Source of the DNA: Lichenostomus cassidix
Lineage: Eukaryota > Chordata > Aves > Passeriformes > Meliphagidae
Assembly: GCA_008360975.2 (NCBI GenBank)
Contig: CM039211.1
Location: 21,858,943-21,922,942, forward strand
Direction of reading: 5' to 3'
Length of the DNA stretch: 64,000 bases
Of the stretch, positions 12,116-25,430 are shown one piece after another (within the stretch, counting starts at the first letter, position 1; every line of letters starts with the position of its first letter). The position numbers and the translations under genes were made by a program. The notes under the pieces were generated by a model. It was not told where the DNA came from, did no database searches, and saw nothing but the letters and a program-made list of their open reading frames with translations.

Positions 12116-15100
12116 AAAAACACTTGCTTCCTTCAAGAAATAATTTCAGTCATGTTTTAAAGGTTTTGCCTAAAAATTGACAAGTAGAAAGATTTTAAGG
12201 ATGACAGATCAAATTTACATGTTACCACGAACCCAGGAACATAAGCTGTCAGGCAAAGCAGAAATTGCTATATTTGAGATGTGAGAAGCACATGTAGACA
12301 TGTTAGATTATTTGATTGTAATCCACATCCATGCCACAATACTGGCATCACAGGGAGGATTTCATCTGCCTGAGGGTTGTTCAGTTTTTGTTGTCTGTTT
12401 GACATGTATGCACCAGGTATGAAATCTACTTATTTTTCATCAGCATCTTACAATTTCTTCAACCTCTTATGTATTCCAGTTTAATTAAAAAATTAATTTT
12501 TACATGTTTCTCTGAACTTCTATTGTTACTCACTGAGCAGATATGAGGGGAAATATTTTCTAGTATATACAGCTTTAGATAATCTTGGTATTTTTTTAAA
12601 AATCAACATAAAAATCCACACACTTTCTATCAGCTTTCTTCTTTCCCTAGGAAGGGCACATAAATACAAAAAAAAACATGGCCTTCAGTTACACAAGAAA
12701 ACACAGAATCAATGTAGTCAAATGCTACTGGATGGAAAATATTAAAGAAACTATAAAATATTTCCGGGGTTCAATTACACAGAACACAGAAAGTTTTGAC
12801 TGTTCTGGTGTATGAGCCCAGGCCTACAGAATACAGCACTGGTGACTAAACAATTGATTTGAGCTTAATAAGAAATGAGACTAATTTGCTCCACACTCAA
12901 TTGGTGAAAGCATTAAAAAAAAACAGAATCCACAGTTCCATGTAATTTATTCCTCATTTTCATTTCTAAGATTTCTAGTGTACCTAGTAATAAAAATTTG
13001 AAATGGATAAGATGGTAATTAGGTTTTGTATGGATTTTCTTTACCTAACAGTAATGGGAAGCTACACTGCCAGCGCATGGAATACTGCAGATTATGTCTA
13101 AGGTGCACAATAGAAGGAAAGTGATCACTGATTTAAATAAAAGATCCTTCTCATAGTTTTCTAGAACATAATAAACCGAGTACAGCATGGCAGACTTTTG
13201 TCTGGCAGAGGAAGCAACAAATGAATCCAGGTTTTTTGTGTTAATAATTATTCATTTCCAGCAACAGATTCACTTAGATACCTCACTGCCAGTAATAATA
13301 AACTGTGTATTTAGTCCTTGTTTATGTTTATGGCAGAATTTTACTTTTAACGCTATGTAAAAGGAAACATATGCCTCATCACATTAGCCTGTCTTGCTGT
13401 GTAACATCATCTGTAATGATCTTTTGAGAATCTGACTGAAAGCCTGGAGTTTCTCTACATGATGTCCCTTGGAAAACATCACAGAATTCCTGCCGTGTAA
13501 AATTAGGCCTAATCTTAATTATCTTGCTGTCTGTTTCCTGAGCTTAATTAACTTTTATGAGTGCTTTTCTACAGTGCAATGAGTACTAAACCCATTTCAT
13601 CTTATTCAGCATTTCATAATTTCTTTTTCCTCAGTTCTAGAACAACAAAAAGCTCTTTACAGTCCTAATTGTTATGCAAAAGCTAAGTTATGAAATTTGA
13701 AAGAGAGCTGTAACAAAAAATTTGAGAACATTCAGCCATGCATACAAATAGAAGGGTAGAAATCTGCAAATGTTGAGCGATAATCCATTCTATCCTCTAA
13801 ATGAACTGACTTTAAATATTTAATTATCTTGTTAAGTAAATCCAGATTATAATAGTCAAATCCTAGTTATTATAGGTTATGAGGCTGTTCTAGGTGAAGA
13901 GCAAATTGTCTACAGTCCACAGTGCTCAAATAATTTTAGAATAATATAGCAGCTAATTTGCATGGACAAGCCTTATTCCTTAGTGCTTAGCCAAATTTTC
14001 CGATGATCTGGCCATTTTTATCACAAGAGAGAGCAACACAAAGAAGGTTGAACACGTATGTAGCATCTCACTTTCGTGCTGCTTGAATTTCACTTTTGGT
14101 TTCTGTCAGATTATAAAAACCGTCTCTATTATTTTAGGAGAGAAAACACAAAGGCTGTTTACTCCATTTTTTGCTAATTCATGAGACAAAAGAGCAATTT
14201 GATATAAACTGGCTCTCTGAAAAGCCAGTAGATTTATCTTAATTAAAATAATACTTTCTTCCAAGATTAGACAACATCCATTAGCTCTTACAGAGATTTA
14301 CTACATATGACTCTCTTCACTTCTATCATGCCAGCAAGAACCAGGATGGCTTTGTCTTTAGGCATGATCAGATGAGGTACTCTGTGAATGATTAGCTGAT
14401 ATGCAGGTGTTCAGGTAAGATGCTTTTTAATAATACCAAAGGCAGAAAAGACAAGTGGAAAAACCAATAAGGGGACAGCAGTCACCCTCTGCTTAAAGGT
14501 CTAAAGTCTACCAGAATTTACGGAATATTTGTTTGACTTCTGACGATTTAATCCTTTCACTAGTTGACTATCAGTGTCAGAAGAGAGATTCAAACTTCAG
14601 TCTATATCATTACTAACTTTCCCCATTACTAACTTTCTCCTCCTCCAGAACACCAGAAAAGACGTGAAGAAGGGCAAGGGGTACTTAACAGAGCCAAATG
14701 CAATCCCAGCTGGGCAAACTCAGTCTCAGAAGCAAGAAAATCAGCTTCCAGGACTGACCCCCAACACACCCAACTCTGACACCCAGGCAGTGTTTGAAAA
14801 GCAAGGCCCACCAGGAAAGGGAGTCTCCCTCCTGTGAGGCCCCAGAGTTGAAGCCAAAACCAGCTTTGAGCTATCTGTTATATGTGAGTCACTTGTCTGT
14901 GACAAATGGGCAGTTTTGATATGTGGCCTATAAACTTAGGAAGGTTGGCCATCTTATTTTTCAAGCTTCAAGCACCATCCAAACTTGAACAGTTTCAGCT
15001 GAATGCTTTGGAAATGGAAGTGCCTTTTCCTTCAAGCCAAATCCCTCTCAAGAACCAGAGTCCAGAGCAACTTACTGGTGACCAGTTCTAAAAAGTTCTG

Positions 15101-18100
15101 TTAAACCAGGGCTGCTCACACTGCTGTGAACCCCATTGTGTCAATACAGAAACACCAAAACTTTAAACTTTAGGGCAGTGGAAATTATTTATTTCTATTA
15201 AAGTGACAAGCTAGAGATGAAAGCTTCACTATATGAAGCTTAAAAGAAAAAGCAATAATCTTCTCCTTAAATGGATTAAGGAGAAGTGGCTCACCATTTC
15301 ACCAGCTTGTGGACTTTTAAATTGTTTTCAGCTCACAGAAAAATTGTCTTATGTTCCACTAAATTGGACACCAGTTTGGTTAAAAGATCAGGCAAAACAT
15401 TTCTCACTTCCTAGCCTTCTAGCAGTGGTGTAATGGTGTGAAAAAAACATTGTCTAAGAAAAAAGTGCCAAGGTCCATAAACCTATCACTGTATCTATTG
15501 TCTTTTGAAGTGAGCAAGCTACTCTGCAATTCAGTTCTCATTGACAGATACAGCCAAACATATCCTCGTGTAAACACTATCAATGTCTACTTTAAAAATA
15601 TGAGGGAGGGAAATATGCATATCCCTAGCAATTTTGAAATGAAGAGTCTGAACAACTAGAAAAACTCACTATATGTATTCATATCCTTATTTAATTATGG
15701 GGAGTAATAAGCAAATAAATAAAGTGAAAGAAAGAATCATAGAAGTTCAACAGGTAGCTTTTGCTGAAAGACAAAAAGTGGCTGCACGTCAGAAGTGAGA
15801 ATTTAGGTTTCACACCCATGCATGATCATGTACAAAGCAGTATGTAATTTTCTGCTGCTTCTCTGTATGAAGCAGGTGATTAAGAGTGAACAGATTGAGA
15901 GACAACTGTCATGTAGGCTAAGTGTTAAAAGAAAGCAAGCTCATGTTATACCAACTGCACCACCATAACACTTTCAACTACTACTTACTTGCTAAAATGA
16001 AGCAAAATGAACAACTAGAGAAACAAACAAGAACTGAAATAAACTCCCATAGGTAACCCCTGGTAACAGCAACTCAAAGATCTTTTAGCTAAAAAAAGTT
16101 TCTAGCAAGTTAGAAAAAATCTGCTCATGTCTGGATATGCAGTGAGTTTCCAGGCATGCTTCATGATTACTAGAAATTATATGAGTTTTATTTGACTTAG
16201 ATGAATGGGAAAAAGAATAATCCCTACACCTGCTGAAGCCACTAACAACTTATTGATACGTTCAACTGAGCCACTTCCATGTTTTCCCTACTTTCCTCAA
16301 TACATATATTGGCAGTCAGTAGATGTGACAAAACACAGTATTTCGGAAGGTAGAGGAAAAGCCAATACACAGTTAAAGAAAAACATACATCAACACTTCA
16401 GTCAATTTTTTTTGTCTGCTTTGCTTTTTTCTCAGTGTATGTCCTGACATTTTTCTATGGCTATGTCTTTACAAAAGCTACTGTTAAGGTATTAACATAT
16501 GCACACACTTCTCTGCTCTAGCAATTCACAGATTTCTACCTGTATTTTTTGGGGGGTTCAGATTACAGCTCCCAGAAGCCACAGCAGCATCCCTTGACAC
16601 AAACACCAAAATACAGCACAGTCATATCATATAATACTCAAATGTCTGTTCCTTGATTCCTCCCTTCCCACCTTGCTTCCTTTGCTGCACAAGTGACTAT
16701 CCAGTCCTTAACATTCCAGATTTTAATGTTGCAGCTTACAGAATTTCCATGTAAAGGTTTTCCTAAGGTTTTGAAAGAAATTAAAATATTTTCAAAACAA
16801 GAAAATTATTAGAAGGAAATGTTTCTATGAAATAAGCATTCTTTCTGCATTTTAACACCTTTGTGGTTTGTTTTTTTTTTTCTTTTAGCCTCATATCCAT
16901 ATCCTGTGTATAAAGGGCAAAGTGGTTGCTATGAATCAAAGGCAGGACCACCTTTTAATGTAGTCAAGATAGATATATATATGTTTATATACACATTAAC
17001 ATACTTATATCTGTATACATCCTATTATATTGAAATGTAGTGCTGTCTTTAATTTATATCAACTGGTTTGCCGTACAGTAGATAGCTAGATGAGAGGGGC
17101 TCCTGTGACTCTCAGGTTTTAATATTTTTTTTCCAACCCTGTATCTTCACTGTGAATTTTGCAGCCATAAGGACAAGTTTACTACATCTTGGTCTGGCAA
17201 AGCACTGGACTTTCCAAACTCTGCAAATCATTGTCCTTGATACCAATAGCTGAACTCAAAATCATGAAGAAGTGAAGAGCTGAATATTCCATTATTTGTT
17301 TTTCATTGTTTGAGTGGAATTTGCAAGAAACATGAGTACCTATTTTTCTGCCCCTCTTACCTGCATAGTAATAACAAGACAGACATCCTTCATACACTTT
17401 TTACAAACACAAGGAAATAATTCAGTCATACATTTCCACTTTTCCAGTGCAATATTCTTTTGTACTCTGTTACAAACACCAGACATAAGACCCTGAAAGA
17501 ATGAAGGACAATTCTACTCATAAAATTATGTGAAGAATAAACACAATGGTATAGAACAGTTATTTAGATTATGATTCAGTATAATATATCCAGGATAATA
17601 TATCTTTCTTCTTTTTTTTTCTTTTTTTTTTTTTTGAGAAGGACAACTGATAAAAAGTGTAGCTTTATAATGTCACAAATGTGCATACTTGCTGTTACAT
17701 CCAAGTTATGGACCGGACCAAGTAACTGAAAATGCTAAATAACACAAGTGGAAAACAAGAAAGGGGACACAGAACAAATTTAATATCAATTTGGCTGGCA
17801 AGGTCAGAATTCATATTGCTTTTGTAAGCACTAACAGTGTCACCCAGGCACTAATATGATGGTAATGTGAAATTTTTAACAGTGTGCAATGTTTAACAGT
17901 AAAATAGAGCCGGATACAGGCTAGTTCTTCCCAAACCAAGGGGGGACAATTTAAATACAAATATGAGAGAGAAGCTCTGTTTGGAAGTGACAGAGAGTAA
18001 AGGTGGAAAGCAACTTAGATGAGGATAAAAATAAAAATAACATTTCTGGTTCTTAGGAAGGAAAGCACAGGAAAAAATCAATAGCCTTCAGGTAAGCAGA

Positions 18101-19229
18101 CTTCTATAACCTTATAGCTGTGGTTGCTGAGGTCTAGTGGGGTGGATGTCTACAAAAGAGAAGGCAGTGAGGAGAGCTGGTGACCTTTAAAGGGCACAGG
18201 TGCAAGTTATCACATTTCAGTGGAAAGATGAGGCTTAGAAAACATTGAGTTGGTTAATTCAGTTTTTCAGTGATTTCAAAAAGAGAACTCACGGTAGAAA
18301 TTAGCTTAGATTATTCTTTATTACTACTAGTGATTTTTTTTTAATGAGAAGAAAATGTAGAAAGACCAATATTTGAAGAGTTAAGGGGAAATCAAACTTA
18401 TTTGGTAAGTAATTTAATAAGGCAACCACCGAAAAAGCTGGCTTGACATGATACACAGTGGAGAGGAAGCACTGTTTTACAGTTCTCAGTGACTGACATA
18501 TTCAGCACCAGTTTGCCTCCTTCTTCACTTGGGATGAGATCAGTGTTTAACATCACCAGTCCAAGTGACAGAAGAGTAAAAACTCCAGCAGAGAGAAGAG
18601 CGTGTTGGATGTTTTGAAGCTGGCAGGGCTTGAATAGACTGAGGCCAATGCTTCCATGAATGGTGGAGCCATTCTAACAGCATACTCCAGTTGAGAGCAG
18701 AGGAGAGGAATCTGCCCCCTTACCAGCAATGGGCAGTTTATTTGCCCACGTTACCATCCTAAAACCAGTGTTTGCAAAAGACCAAAAAAAGTAGCTCAAG
18801 AACAGTCAGCAGTTATGCTTCAGATTTCATAGAAGACCTGAACAAGCTCTGAAAACTGAGGACAGAAAAACGCCCTGGTGACTACCTTTAAAACAGGGGA
18901 AAAGAAAATGGATAACTTAGGTTTCTGAGCCCTATGGGCTTGCCTCTGATTTCTAGAAAAAAAAAAGGACAAGAAATCTCAAGCACCACAAGGTGCAAAC
19001 AGCGCCAAGTTATTTGTACTTCTCTTCCTTTCAAGGCATAGATGCTCCTGAATGGGGAGTAAAGTAATACCTTGACTTTAAGCTTTGATTACAAAACCAT
19101 TTCAGACTACTACTTTCTTGCAAGAATTAAGAAAGCAAGTTAAAAGAAGGCAGCATGTAACACAAGCTAAATAGCAGAATTATTATCAGCAGGTTAGTGA
19201 TGAGCTAGACCAGGGTATGGAGTGAGGTT
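12116..19229. other. 7.1 kb AT-rich DNA without recognised gene
   Basis: This holds a cluster of homeodomain-type TTAATTA sites around 13515-13551 and poly-T tracts at 16871-16886 and 17609-17635. An exon-like acceptor at 16887 has an open frame after it but no donor. The open frames at 14574-14837 and 15233-15659 have no recognisable domain. No SINE or LTR was seen. Confidence 0.4.
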
Positions 19230-19715
19230 TTTTGTCAAGAGTCTACCCCAAGCCCAAAACTATTCAGTATTTCTTTACCAACCTGAATGAAAGAAACAAC
19301 AGGTATGGTTACCAAATCTATTACAGGTAATATCAATAAGGACCAGAGTCAGAATTCCAAATCATAATTGACTGAGTTCTTACTGAGTGCAATGGAGGTT
19401 AGGCACTGCTCAATAACAATAAACACAAAACTCTACATTTAGAGGTACACCATTCACAGACAAAGGAAAAACACATTACTCCACACATAGCTGCACTGCA
19501 GAAAGAGTTCTAGGAGTTAACCAGTGTATTTTGTGATCCAAGAGGAAATGCATAACTGGAATAGGTTTTATCAACCATGCAAACTTTCATTTAAGTGACT
19601 GAGTTGCCCTCAGCTGGAGAGTCATGTCCAGTTCTGGGCACTCATTCAAGAAAGATGTGAGCCAGCTGGAAAAGGCAATAAGAACAATCAAAGGCTTGGA
19701 ATTCAAGTTAGTCAG
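19230..19715 (+). mobile_element. Very old CR1-clade LINE fragment (RT C-terminal region)
   Basis: The order of weak matches is that of the palm/thumb end of CR1-type ORF2. First comes PKPKTIQYFFTNLNE (compare GPVLFNIFINDLDE of younger copies) at about 19248-19292. Then 'aaactctacatttagaggt', 'gttctaggagttaaccagt', and 'tccagttctgggcactcat' followed by 'gcaataagaacaatcaaagg'. Frames are broken everywhere. Divergence is much greater than in the other CR1 pieces, fitting an ancient (possibly pre-avian) insertion. Its limits are approximate. Confidence 0.6.
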
Positions 19716-19952
19716 TCTGGAAGGATAAAGAAGAAAGTGGCCAAAAAACCCCAAATGTACATCAGAATAAACTGACAGCACTGTCAACACAAAATAGTGA
19801 TCCTAAAGCTTTAAAGCTTTACTTTACATGCCAACAAAAAAGTCTTAACATCCAAGACTTTTAGAAATGGAAGACAGTGCCTAAAACCATCCCTATTTTA
19901 GAGCAGGCTGGACATTCCTCTACGGCAGACATGTAGAAGTATTTAATTAGAG

Positions 19953-20021
19953 GATTATTGTATTTTGGATTTAATTAGAGGATCAAAATGATCCTCTAAT
20001 TAAATCCAAAATACAATAATC
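19953..20021. repeat. Perfect 33-bp inverted repeat with a 3-nt loop
   Basis: The left arm 19953-19985 (starting GATTATTGTATTTTGG) is exactly the reverse complement of 19989-20021, with AAA between. The 15-mer ATTTAATTAGAGGAT is also present just upstream from 19941 and again in the left arm. No transposon termini or target duplication are evident. Exact arm identity suggests recent origin. Confidence 0.95.
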
Positions 20022-20097
20022 AAGTAGAGTTGGAGTTGAGGGTAGAGGTGAGTAGCTGTCCTATAGAAAGTGTTATGTGAATTATTTTAATTACATT

Positions 20098-21210
20098 TTT
20101 GTTTGGCTGGCGTGGCAAGGCTTTGGTAGCAGGACTCTAAAGCAGTGGCTTCTGTGAGAAGTTGCTAGGAGCTCCACACATGTCCAAGGGAACCAGTGCC
20201 AGCTTGCTATGAGACAAACCACCACTGGCCCAGGCCAAGTCCATCAGCTGCAATGGTAGCACCACCGCAATAATGTAGTGAAAAAGAGGTGAAAGCTGCT
20301 CCTCACTTGCAGCTGGGAAAGACGACTGAGAATACATGAAACAACCTTGCAGCCACCGAAGTCAGTGCAGGAGGGGCAGAAGGTGCTTCAGGTGCCAGAG
20401 CAGAGATTCCCCTGCAGTCTGTGGTGAAGACTGTGGTGAGGCAGGCTGTGCCCCTGCATCCTATGGAGGTTCAGGGTGGAGCAGAGATCCACCTGCAGTC
20501 CCTGGAGAAGCCTAAGTCAGAGCAGTTAGATGTCTAAAGAGGCTGTGACACCACAGGAAACCCACACTGGAGCAGGGTTCTGGCAGGACCTGTGGTCCCG
20601 TGGAGAGAGGAGCCCATTCTGGAGCAGGTTTGGTGGCAGGACTTGTGACCCAGTGGAGCAGTCTCCTCCTGAAGGACTACACCATGTGGAAAGGGACCCA
20701 CATTGGAGCAGTTAATGAAGAACTGCAGCCTTTGATAAGGACCCAAAGTGGAAAAGTTCATGGAGGTTCACAGGTTCTCCTATGGGAGGGACCTCACAAT
20801 GGAGGAGGGGAAGAGTGTGAGGAGGTCTGGTCCTGCACACGAAGGAGCAGCAGAGACAACTGTGATGATCTTCAGTCTCCATTTCCTGTCCCTCTGCACC
20901 ACTGGAGGGGAACAGGTAGAGGGAACTGAAATTAGAGTTAAGCCCAGGAAGAAGGGAGGATTGTGGGGGAGGTGTTTTACAATTTAGTTTTTCTTTCTCA
21001 TTACTCTACTGATTTGCTTGGCAAGAATTTGCATTAATTTCCCCAAGTCAAGTTGCTTTTGCCTGTGACTGTAATTGCTGAGTGATATCTCCATGTTCTT
21101 ATCTTGACTCGTGAGCCTTGTATTATTTTTTTTCTGCCTTGTGCAACTGAGGTGAGTGATAGAGCTGCTTGGTGAGAATCTGCTACACAGTCAGCGTCAA
21201 AAGCACCACA
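20098..21210 (+). mobile_element. Solo LTR of an avian ERV (ERVL-like), about 1.1 kb
   Basis: The sequence follows a common avian LTR in order. The start resembles 'gtttggctggcgtggcaagg'. A series of related 'ctggagcaggttt...cccac' units lies at 20370-20830. 'ggaagaagggaggattgtgg' lies in the 3' part. The U5-like end runs through 'aatttccccaagtcaagttg' and 'cttatcttgactcgtgagcc' to 'agcaccaca' at about 21210. The usual AATAAA-type signal near 21025 has decayed. No internal retroviral genes adjoin it, so it is a recombination-derived solo LTR. Open frames inside are not genes. The exact left end and target duplication could not be fixed. Confidence 0.8.
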
Positions 21211-23373
21211 AAAGTAAAGATGTCTCATACTGCAAGCAGCCCTCTTTTCCTTTCTGATTCTCAGTGACTTCTGCATCCAAACTGTGTTTTGCTAAACTTT
21301 AAATCTCAGTAGATTGCCAATTTATAGTACATATTCTTTGCAAATTGATTATTACCTCTGCTTTCCAGAACTGAATCTTGAAAAGGAAGAAAAACATTAT
21401 CTAGCTCCATGTTAGTATTTTTGAGCTTTGTCACTGGAAGATGTGATTAAAAAAACCAGAAAACACTTGATCAATGTTCAGTGTCCCACTTAAAGCTACA
21501 CATCACTTAAAGCACAACAATGCTTTCTCATGCCACACCATTATCTCTGCCAAAATGACCTCTGTGTATTGCCCATGGTGCTATTTCTCACTTAGGCAGA
21601 CTATTCAAATGTGATACCAGAAATGCAGCAGTAGATGGCATAATTACACTGTGATCTGAAGGAAATTTCAGCTTCACTCTTCTCTTTGTCTAAGTGAAGC
21701 AAACCAAATAGTAAAAAACTAAAAAATATTCTATACCCAAAACATGTTGTTCTCCAACTGAGGAAGTACAAAGCTGGCTGATCAACTATAAGAGCAGAAA
21801 CAACATAGGAAAAACTGGAATTGTGTTTTCTTGTAAGAAAGTTGAGCTCTAGGCCCAAACTAGACCAAACAATGGTCAGAATTAAGCTGGAATTCAGTGT
21901 TTATATTCCTTTCTTTTAACTGCAAGCAATAAAAATTTCAGAAAAGAAGCCCATTGTGTTCCTATGTAGTTATGTAGATAATGTTGTTAGCGTTACTCAC
22001 TCTTGCTTTAAGACTATTTTTTTCCACATAGATTTTAAGGGAAAGTTGGTCGGACATTATAGCTTTGATATTTTTTTAGGAATTATAACACCATTTTGGA
22101 TTAACTATGTATCAAAATTTTTCCCTTCGACTTCACAGCTATCAGAGGTTTTCAAACTTTCATGTGAAGTTATTTTAAGTTACAGTAAAATACCTCACTG
22201 CATTTCAGGCTATGATTTCAAAGTGATAAGTAGATATTAAAGCATGTGAAAAACGACACCATAAACAACCTAATATAACAGCTTCTGAGCCACAGGCAAC
22301 AATAAAACTAAATTTTTGCAACCAGTAGGGGTTAGCAGAACGTTAAAGGAAATGGAATTGCATGGTGCCTGTTTCCTTCATCCTTAAGAATGTTCCAAGA
22401 TGCTTGCTGTCTTGCAAAATACTTTGATCTTTCTAGAGTGCAGAATCAACTATCATGCAGATATCAGCCTTATGTTGCTCATAGATGGTTCTCATTCACT
22501 GAATTGTAATCTCAGAAGCAATCAAAACATGTAAAGAAAATATCCTCAAAAAGCTGTAGCATCAGTGTAGCTAATAGTCCTACGTGACATAGTACCTAGA
22601 GTGCTCCAGATATCAATCTGTATTAGACACCCAGATTTCCTCCTTGGAATCACCATGTGTCCCCTTTCTTCATGTCTCTTTACTGCTGCCTTTCCTCATT
22701 TAGAGAAACAACACAGAAAGACATATTGTATAGAAGCATTTCTATAACTTATGCATAAGTTTTGAAGACTGCAAGCTAATATGACATTCTTACAGGCAGT
22801 TTAGGCAGAGAGAAATATTACCACCTCCTCCCGATTTCATTATCTCTCCTATCTCTTGCAAGCAAGCATTAGCAGTTTCTAATTTGCACTCAGAATTCAG
22901 GTTATCTTTCCAGTGGCAGATTGGGTACACACACTTTTCTTATCCCAGAAGAGACTGCTGCAATCTTCAAGGGATTCCTCTGTCTTGTAGAAGAGCCTTT
23001 TGTAGCACCTTTAGACAAAAATACCCACAACAGAGGAAAGAGCTGGATCCCTTCATCTAAGACTACACCAGGGAGGATTTGAGAATTGAACAAAGAAAAT
23101 ATTCGTCCAGTTCTACATACCTCTCCAGGTCTATGTTTACATCAGCTGTGATAGAAGCAAAGAGGCTCAGGTGGACAAGTTTTTTCTACCTTGTGCGTTA
23201 CAGTATCCTTAATTACACAACCAAATTTCTTTGTATGAGACAATCATCTAAGTGGCTCAGGATGCTCATGCTCATTGGATAGAAGGTACTCAGCACTATC
23301 ATGTTGCTCTGACTACTCAGTGTAGACTCACATTTCAGTATATTCCTCACAATTTATTCTGAACACTGTCCCT
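21211..23373. other. Single-copy DNA, no gene seen
   Basis: Open frames at 21601-21858 (minus) and 21956-22240 (plus) lack domains and credible splice borders. No repeat family was recognised. Confidence 0.45.
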
Positions 23374-23505
23374 GAGATCAGCTCCGCTTGTTAGACCCTG
23401 GTGCTAAAAACACCAAGGTTGTGGATTCAGACCCATATGGGCCAAGAGTGGGACTTCATGATCCTCAAAAGTCCCTTCCAACAGAATATTCTGTGATGCT
23501 GTGAC
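23374..23505 (+). mobile_element. tRNA-Ile-derived SINE with CR1-like tail (TguSINE1-type)
   Basis: The head resembles a tRNA: an A-box-like stretch at about 23379-23394, an anticodon-loop remnant GTGCTAAAAACACC, and a B-box-like GGATTCAGACC at 23423-23433 (consensus GGTTCGANTCC). The body then changes to a CR1 tail: 'ttcatgatcctcaaaagtcc' and 'aatattctgtgatgctgtga'. This tRNA/CR1 layout is that of the passerine TguSINE1 family. The promoter boxes are mutated, so the copy is inactive. Confidence 0.85.
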
Positions 23506-25430
23506 CTACTAATTTCTGTGTGAAAGTCAAGTGTTTGTCACCCATCCCATTGTGTTAGTGTGCTGCTCCTCCAAATACTCCACAAGGTAAAGGACCTTTA
23601 CGATTCCTTTGCTTTACCAAGGATAAATGAAAGCATGGAAGTCAAAGTTAACAGTATGATGACAAAATTTTGCAAGTCAGTACAGTGTGATTCTTCAAGC
23701 TTTCAGGATAGAATTTCCATTTCCTAATGTTTAGTTGTGAAATCTCAACACATACACGAACTGGAATGCTCAGGGTTAGAAGTAACATGCAATAATTAAT
23801 GAGGTTTTTGGCTTGGAGCTCTGCTTTTTGGATTGTTCTGATCGGTTTTTTGGTAGGAGTTTGGCTTGAGTGACCTATTAAAATTTCAATTAGACTTTGA
23901 GCAATGGAAATTAAATTCTCAAGGACACATTTCATCTGTCTTAGTTTTAAGACCTGTCTTCTCTACATCAGTCATCAAATACTCCTGTTTGCATATCATT
24001 CAATTTCCACAAACCTTTGAAAGGTTTGATCTCATACTCCAGATATTTATTATCATTTTCTTGTTAACACCATTATTCTTCAGTATACTGTGCAAGCATA
24101 CTGACTTTTCAAAATACAGTAGGAAGAGCACCCTCTGAGAGACTGTCCATTTACTTACACATTAAGATGTGCTGTATCTTGCTGGAAACTGTAGTGTTCC
24201 CAAATAATGTCTTAAGAGTGCTTAGGAATAATCCACCTACCCCCTCATGCTACGTTTTAGATAAGCCTCTATGTTGCATGTTGGAAACTGTGAAAAGGAA
24301 CAGCTCCCCTGCATTTGTCTCCCAGCCCCAAACTACTTCCAATGCATATATCCAAACTGACTAGATCCATCAATAATACTCGAACAATTGAGGGCATTAT
24401 CACAGTGAACAGTATTACTGCTGCCAGAGGGAAACATTTCAATGTGGCATGATTTGAAGAGACTTGCAGATTCTATTCTTATGCTCAAGTCAAATTAAGT
24501 TGCATCTTGCAAGGATTTAATTGTTTCTTAAATACAAACACCTGCTTTGGAAAAAATGTTTCACAACAGAAATGTGTTGTGTGAGTGTTTCTGTCCTTTC
24601 TCCTCTACTCCTACAGTACTCTATCCTGGTAGTTTAAAAAAATTTCCTATATTAAACAAATATTCATAATTAAGCTATCTTCTCACAATTATTTCTCCTT
24701 TGCAGGAAATGGAAACTGGACGAGTTTTATTCCACACATAATGAGGAGTCTATGGTCTTCTCCCACCCTCTTGCAATACTCTCTGCTGGAGAATCCATTC
24801 CAGAACTGGAGTTTTCTGCTGGGTTTTTCAGTATTGGTTTAAATTGTTGTTTGGGTTTTTTAAGAACTCAAGCCACCTAGATTTCAGTTTTTGTAGATTT
24901 ATTCCTGTTAATGCCTTGGCTGAGTTCTTCTTTACCACAGGCAGATGTTTTCGAGTTCTGTCTTACCAGTGTTCTCTGAATGTTTTCAAGCACTTTTACA
25001 TATATATATCTAGTAACAGGTGTTGTCTTGCCCAGGTTTTTTTTCATGTAACATCTGTCCCAATTCCCTATTTGCCCATAAGAGTTAAGTCCTGCTTGCC
25101 TCATAGGATATAAAATTGTTCTCTGGAAACAAATAAGCTTTTCTTTTGTGGATTCCCACAGTAGTACTAAAATTACTGCTTTGTCAGGACACTAGACAAT
25201 GCACAGCTGATATTAAAACAAAAACAAAAAACAACCAACTAAAACCCCAAACAAACAAACAAAAATGTTAATGAATCAGTACATTACAAACTACTCTACA
25301 TTGAGCCTGAGGAATCCCTGTTACACTTAAAGAGAAACCTTATGACAGTTGTATTGTAGTTCCTGATCTTTGTCTATACTAGGCAAAGCCTGGTAAATTT
25401 TGCAAATTTAAGTACTTATGTAAGCTTTTT
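23506..25430. other. Single-copy DNA with an A-rich tract
   Basis: An A/C-rich low-complexity stretch lies at 25214-25265. Open frames at 23648-24138 and 24844-25113 have no recognisable features. Confidence 0.45.

Noticed and set aside
14330..14420. Donor CAG|GTAAGA with an upstream acceptor
   Set aside because: All three frames between the sites contain stops, so it is not a coding exon.
16887..17040. Excellent poly-T acceptor with an open frame (SYPYPVYKGQSGCYESK)
   Set aside because: No usable donor and the frame runs into AT microsatellite-like sequence; kept only as a note.
20530..20987. Several overlapping open frames of 60-109 codons
   Set aside because: They lie inside the solo LTR and follow its GC-rich repeat units; there is no protein family and no splice logic.
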